Below are positions 59,956-64,000 of a stretch of 64,000 bases of DNA, piece after piece (the first letter of the stretch is position 1; each line of letters begins with the position of its first letter). The DNA is taken from positions 310,001-374,000 of the forward strand of contig NZ_JANLCK010000003.1 in assembly GCF_024979315.1 (NCBI RefSeq), in the 5' to 3' direction. The notes beneath the pieces are model-generated. The model saw nothing but the letters and a program-made list of their open reading frames with translations, did no database searches and was not told the DNA's origin. This stretch comes from Herbiconiux oxytropis. GTDB lineage: Bacteria; Actinomycetota; Actinomycetes; Actinomycetales; Microbacteriaceae. A program made the translations under genes and the position numbers.

Positions 59956-60527
59956 GCGCGGGTGGGAGCCCGGGAGTCAGTGCGGGCCTGAGTTCCGGCG
60001 GCGGTTCCGGCCGCGGTTCCGGATCGGTGAGAGCTGTGCCCGGCGCCGAGGAGCGGGCCGCCATCGCCGATCTCCTCCACTCCGGGCTCTGGGCGCTCGA
60101 CACGGGCGACCTCGGGCTCTACCTCGCGACGTTCTGGCCCGAGGCCGACTTCAGCGAGGTCGGCCCGGACGGTGTGCGGCGGTCGTGGACGGGGATCGAC
60201 GAGATCCGCGCGATGTCGGAGCCGCGGTTCGACGGGCCGAGCCGCACGCAGCACCGGCTGTCGAATCACCTCTACGACGCGCGGGCGAAGGCCGGCATCC
60301 CGGATGCACGGGGCTGGACGGTGTGGTCGTACTGGCTCACCTCGGTGCGCGATCCGGAGACCGGCGAGGTGGAGCTGCGGATGAGCGGTCACCTGCGTGA
60401 CGAGGTCGAGGAGCGCGGGGGCGAGTGGCGGCTGATCGGGCGGCACCTGGACGGGTGGCCCGACGACCTCGCGCATCCGTTCGCCGCCCCGGCCGAGGAC
60501 CTCGACCTGGACGGATCGACGTCGTGA
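59952..60527 (+). CDS. NTF2/SnoaL-like protein, second copy
   Basis: 191 residues from GTG 59952 (GTGA overlap). The first 30 are a Gly/Ser linker, so a later GTG (60027) is possible. Core: LLHSGLWALDTGDLGLYLAT, FWPEADFSEVG, TQHRLSNHLYDARAKAG and WRLIGRHLDGWP. Clear paralogue of 55367. The pair may form a heteromer or act at successive steps. Confidence 0.75.
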   Translation: MSAGGSPGVSAGLSSGGGSGRGSGSVRAVPGAEERAAIADLLHSGLWALDTGDLGLYLATFWPEADFSEVGPDGVRRSWTGIDEIRAMSEPRFDGPSRTQHRLSNHLYDARAKAGIPDARGWTVWSYWLTSVRDPETGEVELRMSGHLRDEVEERGGEWRLIGRHLDGWPDDLAHPFAAPAEDLDLDGSTS

Positions 60528-61456
60528 GGGGCTTCGAGGGCGAGGTGGCGGTCGTCACGGGCGGCGGGTCGGGCATCGGTCGCGCCATCGCGGCGGAGCT
60601 CGTGCGGGCGGGGGCGCGGGTGGCGGTGGCCGACATCGATGCCGACGCGGCCGAGCGTGCAGCCCGTGAGCTCGGCGTAGAGGCCTTCCAGGTCGACGTG
60701 AGCTCGACGTCGAGCGTGCAGGCGCTCGCCGCGGGCGTGCGGGACAGGTTGGGCCCCGCTGCCGTGCTCGTGAACAACGCCGGGGTCGCCTCGGCGGCGC
60801 CGCTCGAGCGCATGACCGACGCCGACTGGGACTGGCTCCTCGGGGTGAACCTCTCCGGAACGATCCACGGCGTCACGGCCTTCCTGCCGCAGCTGCGGCA
60901 GACGCGTGGGCGCATCCTGAACACCGGGTCGATGGCGGGGCTCTCGCCGGATGCCGGCATGGGCGGCTACGGCACCACGAAGTTCGCGGTGACCGCCTAC
61001 ACCGAGGTGCTCGCCGAGGAGCTCGCGGCCGACGGGATCGCGGTGACCCTCCTCGCACCGGGACCCGTGCGCACGGCGCTCGGCTCGAGCTCGCGCAACC
61101 GGCCGGGTTCGGCGGGCGCCGGCGGCGCGGTCGACGCTGGCGCGGGTGGACTCGACGGGGCCGCGGATCGCGGGCTGGTCGACGTCGATCTCGCGGCGGG
61201 AGATGGCGCCGGGCTCCGCTGGATCACCGCCGAGGAGGTGGCCGCGGTGGCTCTCGACGCTCTCCGCGACGGCCGCCGCTACGCCATCACCCACCCGGAC
61301 TGGGCGCACGTCGTGCACGCCCGCCACTGCGCCATCGAGAAAGCCTTCGCGGACGCCCTGGCACACGAGCAGGAATCGAGAAGCACCGAGCGGGAGACGG
61401 GCGCTAGCGTGGGATCCGACGCCGACACCGACCAGGACCAGGGGACCACGCGATGA
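60524..61456 (+). CDS. short-chain dehydrogenase/reductase
   Basis: 310 residues: cofactor TGGGSGIG (12-19), VNNAG (83-87), catalytic Ser136 (NTGSMAG), Tyr149 and Lys153 (GYGTTKF). A Gly/Ala/Asp-rich insert (about 192-225) lies before the C-terminal lid, and the tail is unstructured. Asp at the end of beta-2 (VAVADIDAD) predicts NAD. Overlaps on both sides (GTGA, ATGA). Confidence 0.88.
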   Translation: MRGFEGEVAVVTGGGSGIGRAIAAELVRAGARVAVADIDADAAERAARELGVEAFQVDVSSTSSVQALAAGVRDRLGPAAVLVNNAGVASAAPLERMTDADWDWLLGVNLSGTIHGVTAFLPQLRQTRGRILNTGSMAGLSPDAGMGGYGTTKFAVTAYTEVLAEELAADGIAVTLLAPGPVRTALGSSSRNRPGSAGAGGAVDAGAGGLDGAADRGLVDVDLAAGDGAGLRWITAEEVAAVALDALRDGRRYAITHPDWAHVVHARHCAIEKAFADALAHEQESRSTERETGASVGSDADTDQDQGTTR

Positions 61457-61905
61457 GTGCACAGGCCACGGCCGACGACGGATTCTCGGCCGAGGAGCGC
61501 GCCGCCATCAAGGAGCGCGCCGCCGAGCTCAAGGCACAGGGCCGGAGTGGCAAGGCGGCGGAGAAGGCCGCCGCCGAGGCGGAGACGATGTCCCAGAAGA
61601 TCGCGGGCATGCCGGAGCCCGACCGCGGAATGGCCGAGCGGCTGCACGAGATCGTCACCGAGGTCGCGCCCGACCTCGCCCCGAAGCTCTTCTACGGTCA
61701 GCCGGCGTGGACACGCGGCGGCAAGCCCGTGGTGTTCTTCCGCAGCGGCCAGCAGGACAAGGAGCGCTACTCCACCCTCGGCTTCAGCTCGCAGGCCGCC
61801 CTCGACGACGAGAGCGGGCTCTGGCCCACCTCCTATGCTCTCAGCCGCATCGACGACGCGTCGGCCGCCACGATCGCCGACCTGGTGAAGCACGCCGCCG
61901 GCTGA
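61453..61905 (+). CDS. DUF1801-like protein closing the cassette
   Basis: 150 residues. The first half is a charged Ala/Lys/Glu helix (ERAAELKAQGRSGKAAEKAA). The second half is YdhG/DUF1801-like: RLHEIVTEVAPDLAPKLFYG, QPAWTRGGKPVVFFRSGQQD, YALSRIDDASAATIADLV. No catalytic motif. ATGA overlap with the SDR gene makes it the seventh coupled gene. The 3' end lies inside a 22-bp repeat. Confidence 0.75.
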   Translation: MSAQATADDGFSAEERAAIKERAAELKAQGRSGKAAEKAAAEAETMSQKIAGMPEPDRGMAERLHEIVTEVAPDLAPKLFYGQPAWTRGGKPVVFFRSGQQDKERYSTLGFSSQAALDDESGLWPTSYALSRIDDASAATIADLVKHAAG

Positions 61906-61949
61906 GCTCGCGCACGCTGCCGGCTGAGCCCGCGCACGCCGCAGGCTGG
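61891..61949. repeat. 22-bp tandem repeat at the end of the DUF1801-like gene
   Basis: Two 22-bp units (61891-61912 and 61913-61934) that differ at two bases, plus a partial third unit to 61949. Core CACGCYGCCGGCTGAGCYCG. The first unit carries the gene's last codons and TGA, so a local duplication copied the gene end into the intergenic space. Confidence 0.8.
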
Positions 61950-61988
61950 CCTGCTGCGTATTCCGACCGCCTGCGCGACCCGGCGCTT

Positions 61989-62017
61989 CACACTCGTTCA
62001 CACGGTGTAACAGTGTG
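61989..62017. promoter_or_regulatory. imperfect dyad upstream of the FAD oxidoreductase
   Basis: CACACT (61989-61994) and AGTGTG (62012-62017) flank ACAC-G-GTGT (62000-62008), giving a nested inverted repeat 45 bp before the start. It contains GTAACA (62007-62012), a motif seen again at 63311 and, inverted, at 63357. A regulator site is plausible. Confidence 0.4.
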
Positions 62018-62061
62018 TCGGCCGAGGCGGCCGCGGTGGGCGCCGTCCCTACTGTCGGAGC

Positions 62062-63297
62062 ATGGTCCTCTCCGTCGACACCGTGATCGTGGGCGGCGGC
62101 GCTCTCGGCTCCGCGGCCGCCTGGCAGCTCGCCCGGCGCGGCGCCGAGGTGCTCGTGCTCGAACAGAGCCCGGCAGCCGGCCCCCAGCCCGCCGCCGGCT
62201 CCGAAAGCCCCGGCGGCCCCGCCGAGCCCGCTGCCGCAGCCTTCTCCGCGCATCCCTTCCTCGTCGCCTCCGCCGACTCGGTGCGGCTCGCGATGCTCCG
62301 CGAAGCGGTCCCGGAGTGGGCCGAACTCGAGGCCTCGAGCGAGCGTCCGCTCGTCTGGCGCACCGGAGCGGCGCTGCACGGCGCCGTGCCCGATCTCGAC
62401 GTCCTCACCGAGCTCGTGCAGCGCTTCGGCTTCGAGGCCGAGGCGCTGCCGGCCGCCGAGGCCGAGCGGCGCTGGCCGGGCCTGGTGTTCGAGGAGCGGG
62501 TGCTCTCGACACCGGGTGCCGGGTCGGTCGACCCGGTCGCCGCCGTCGCCTCGCTCCGCCGGGCGGCGGCCGAAGAGGGCGCCGAGTTCCGCCACGGCCA
62601 TCGCGTCACCCGGGTGCGTGTGCTCGGCGACGACGAGGTGCGACTGGAGGTGCAGCCCGTCGACGCCGAGGGCGAGCCGGCGGGCAGCGGCGAGGTCGTC
62701 GTGGCACGGCAGGCCGTCTTCGCCGTGGGGGTCTGGACCAGCAAGCTGCTCGGCCGGGTGATCGCCCTTCCGCACACGATCGTGGGCCGCAGCCAGCCCA
62801 CCCGGTACAGCCGCAAGCATCCGCTCGAGGAGCCCTGGCCCGTGCTCAGCCATCGGCCGGAGCCCGGCTCCCGCCGCCACCGGTCGTGGCCGGGGGCCCT
62901 CGACGCGGTGCCCGACCCCTCGGGAGTCGTGCTGCGCTGGCGCGACGTGGGCAAGGTCGTCGACCCCGATGCCGGGCCTGCGCGACCGGATCCGCGTCAG
63001 CGCACGGCCCTTCAACGCTACCTGCGGGAGTGGCTGCCGGGAGCGGATCCGGAGGGGGCGGTCGAGACCTGGTCGGTGTTCGCCCGCACGGCCGACACCC
63101 AGTTCGTGATCGACCGGATCGGGCCCGTCGTCGTGGGGGCGGGGCTGCCCGAGCGCGGTTTCGCGTTCGTGCCGGCCGTCGGCCGCATCCTCGCCGACCT
63201 CGCCGAGGGCTCGGGCGGCAACGGCCCCGGAGGCCCACGGAGTGCTGCCGGGCCCGCCCGGTTCTCCTTGCTGCCGAGTCGTCGTGAACGCTCCTGA
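62062..63297 (+). CDS. FAD-dependent amine oxidoreductase (DadA/sarcosine-oxidase-like)
   Basis: 411 residues of the DAO family. N-terminal FAD motif VIVGGGALGSAAAWQLARRG, EVLVLEQ at the ribose site. A Pro/Ala/Gly insert (about 40-65) follows. Substrate domain with LRRAAAEEGAEFRHGHRVTR and AVGVWTSKLLGRV. C-terminal FAD strand VVVGAGLPERGFAFVPAVGR. It oxidises an amino acid or N-methyl amine; substrate unknown. The peptide-type binding lipoprotein downstream may belong to the same pathway. Confidence 0.83.
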   Translation: MVLSVDTVIVGGGALGSAAAWQLARRGAEVLVLEQSPAAGPQPAAGSESPGGPAEPAAAAFSAHPFLVASADSVRLAMLREAVPEWAELEASSERPLVWRTGAALHGAVPDLDVLTELVQRFGFEAEALPAAEAERRWPGLVFEERVLSTPGAGSVDPVAAVASLRRAAAEEGAEFRHGHRVTRVRVLGDDEVRLEVQPVDAEGEPAGSGEVVVARQAVFAVGVWTSKLLGRVIALPHTIVGRSQPTRYSRKHPLEEPWPVLSHRPEPGSRRHRSWPGALDAVPDPSGVVLRWRDVGKVVDPDAGPARPDPRQRTALQRYLREWLPGADPEGAVETWSVFARTADTQFVIDRIGPVVVGAGLPERGFAFVPAVGRILADLAEGSGGNGPGGPRSAAGPARFSLLPSRRERS

Positions 63298-63310
63298 GGC
63301 GTCGTCCGGC

Positions 63311-63362
63311 GTAACACTCGCGCCGTTCCGACGCCTGCATGACGCAATGCGCGCTTTGTTAC
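63311..63362. promoter_or_regulatory. spaced GTAACA inverted repeat
   Basis: GTAACA (63311-63316) and TGTTAC (63357-63362), each followed or preceded by GCGC-rich sequence, 40 bases apart in the 205-bp gap upstream of the binding lipoprotein. GTAACA also lies at 62007-62012. Weak evidence for a common regulator; no convincing promoter was found. Confidence 0.3.
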
Positions 63363-63502
63363 CGGCGGCTTTCCGGGCGGCCCCGGCCCGGCCCTAGCGT
63401 GTCCGGCGAGGCACACGGCTTCGGCGCATCCGGATCCGGATCGATGCAGATCGAGCAGGTCGAGGGATGCGCAGATCGATGGATGGAAGGACGGTTCTCG
63501 GC

Positions 63503-64000
63503 ATGAGGACGAACAGATGGTTGGGGGTCGGAGCGGCCCTCGTGGCGGCAGCAGTGGTGCTGAGCGGATGCTCGAACCCCGCCGGCGCCGAGGACACGCA
63601 GGCCGCCGCGGGTGAGCCGCAGTACGGCGGAGACCTCGTGGTGGGGCTCTACCTCGAGCCGCTCGCGCTCGACCCGCATCGCCAGGGCTACTGGGAGACC
63701 TACCGCGTCTCGAACAACATCTTCGAGGGTCTGACCCGCGAGGACACGACCGACACCACGGGGCCGACCGAGATCCAGCCGGCGCTCGCCACCGACTGGT
63801 CGGTGAGCGACGACGGCACGACCTGGACCTTCGACCTCCGTGACGGCGTGACATTCCACGACGGCAGCGACTGGAACGCCGAGGCCCTCGACAAGAACGT
63901 GCGCCGCATCAGCGACCCGACCTACGAGTTCTACGACGAGTCGAGCGCCGCCAAGCTCAAGCAGTGGTTCGGCACCCTCACGAGCGGCACCGTGGTCGAC
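63503..64000 (+). CDS. family-5 (peptide/nickel-type) ABC solute-binding lipoprotein, truncated by window end
   Basis: 166 codons visible. Signal peptide and lipobox LSGC (near Cys23), then GEPQYGGDLVVGLYLEPLAL, the family-5 pattern NNIFEGLTRED, and IQPALATDWSVSDDGTTWTF followed by LRDGVTFHDGS. These are the N-terminal landmarks of DppA/OppA/NikA proteins (about 500-550 residues). GGAAGG precedes ATG 63503. Permeases and ATPases presumably follow outside the window. Confidence 0.9.
   Translation, partial: MRTNRWLGVGAALVAAAVVLSGCSNPAGAEDTQAAAGEPQYGGDLVVGLYLEPLALDPHRQGYWETYRVSNNIFEGLTREDTTDTTGPTEIQPALATDWSVSDDGTTWTFDLRDGVTFHDGSDWNAEALDKNVRRISDPTYEFYDESSAAKLKQWFGTLTSGTVVD

Noticed and set aside
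1-64000. CRISPR array, tRNA/rRNA gene, insertion sequence or prophage
   Set aside because: No spaced direct repeats, no cloverleaf or rRNA-like segment, no transposase or phage structural gene seen anywhere.

Overview
The window is about 70% GC and densely packed. It has many GTG starts, 4-bp ATGA/GTGA stop-start overlaps, and family content typical of Actinobacteria: CWB2 cell-wall repeats, the histidine phosphatase/DUF3090/SCO1664 trio, a DtxR-type iron box, an FBP treble-clef protein and Asp23 partners of an ECF sigma factor. A Microbacteriaceae-like chromosome is the best guess (inference; there is no rRNA or marker gene here). I see no tRNA, rRNA, CRISPR, IS element or phage.

Layout. 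1-8.2 kb is a surface-polysaccharide block: a partial nucleotide-sugar dehydrogenase, a family-2 glycosyltransferase, a large LuxR/ATPase regulator and an exported NodB deacetylase with CWB2 anchors. All three promoter regions of this block carry the same 14-bp palindrome, TGCGG-N4-CCGCA. 8.2-9.7 kb holds an ECF sigma factor with two Asp23-type genes. 9.8-16.6 kb is a sugar operon (ribokinase-like kinase, ribose-type ABC transporter, RbsD, DeoC-like aldolase) with its GntR regulator; a strong promoter with built-in repeats drives it. 16.6-18.8 kb is a second ECF sigma unit followed by two exported paralogues, the second frameshifted. 18.85-22.9 kb is a siderophore-type iron ABC operon under a double iron box.

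23.0-31.5 kb contains the most striking locus: a 1359-residue Pls/PosA-type single-module peptide synthetase (adenylation, carrier, membrane and three left-handed beta-helix regions) translationally coupled to an M1 metallopeptidase. A phosphopantetheinyl transferase and a coupled polyphosphate kinase 2 follow after a formaldehyde-dehydrogenase-like gene. The adenylation pocket read from the sequence is lysine-like, so a cationic poly(amino acid) is the leading hypothesis.

31.5-55.2 kb is mostly housekeeping and orphan genes: CPBP protease, FBP protein, VOC protein, D,D-carboxypeptidase, dGTPase, a DUF262 protein whose nuclease motif is degenerate, a possible 2-oxoglutarate oxygenase, nitronate monooxygenase, aldo/keto reductase, a divergent glucose-6-phosphate dehydrogenase, the DUF3090 trio, a uracil-DNA glycosylase family gene, NYN/LOTUS protein and a HicB-type antitoxin fragment. 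Two copies of one dispersed hairpin family sit between convergent genes here.

55.2-61.9 kb is a seven-gene, translationally coupled oxidoreductase cassette: NTF2, VAO-type flavoprotein, zinc dehydrogenase, acyl-CoA-dehydrogenase-like flavoprotein, second NTF2, SDR, DUF1801-like. It has one visible promoter preceded by two palindromes. It looks like an uncharacterised pathway for a small, probably aromatic, substrate. The window ends with an FAD amine oxidoreductase and the start of a family-5 solute-binding lipoprotein.
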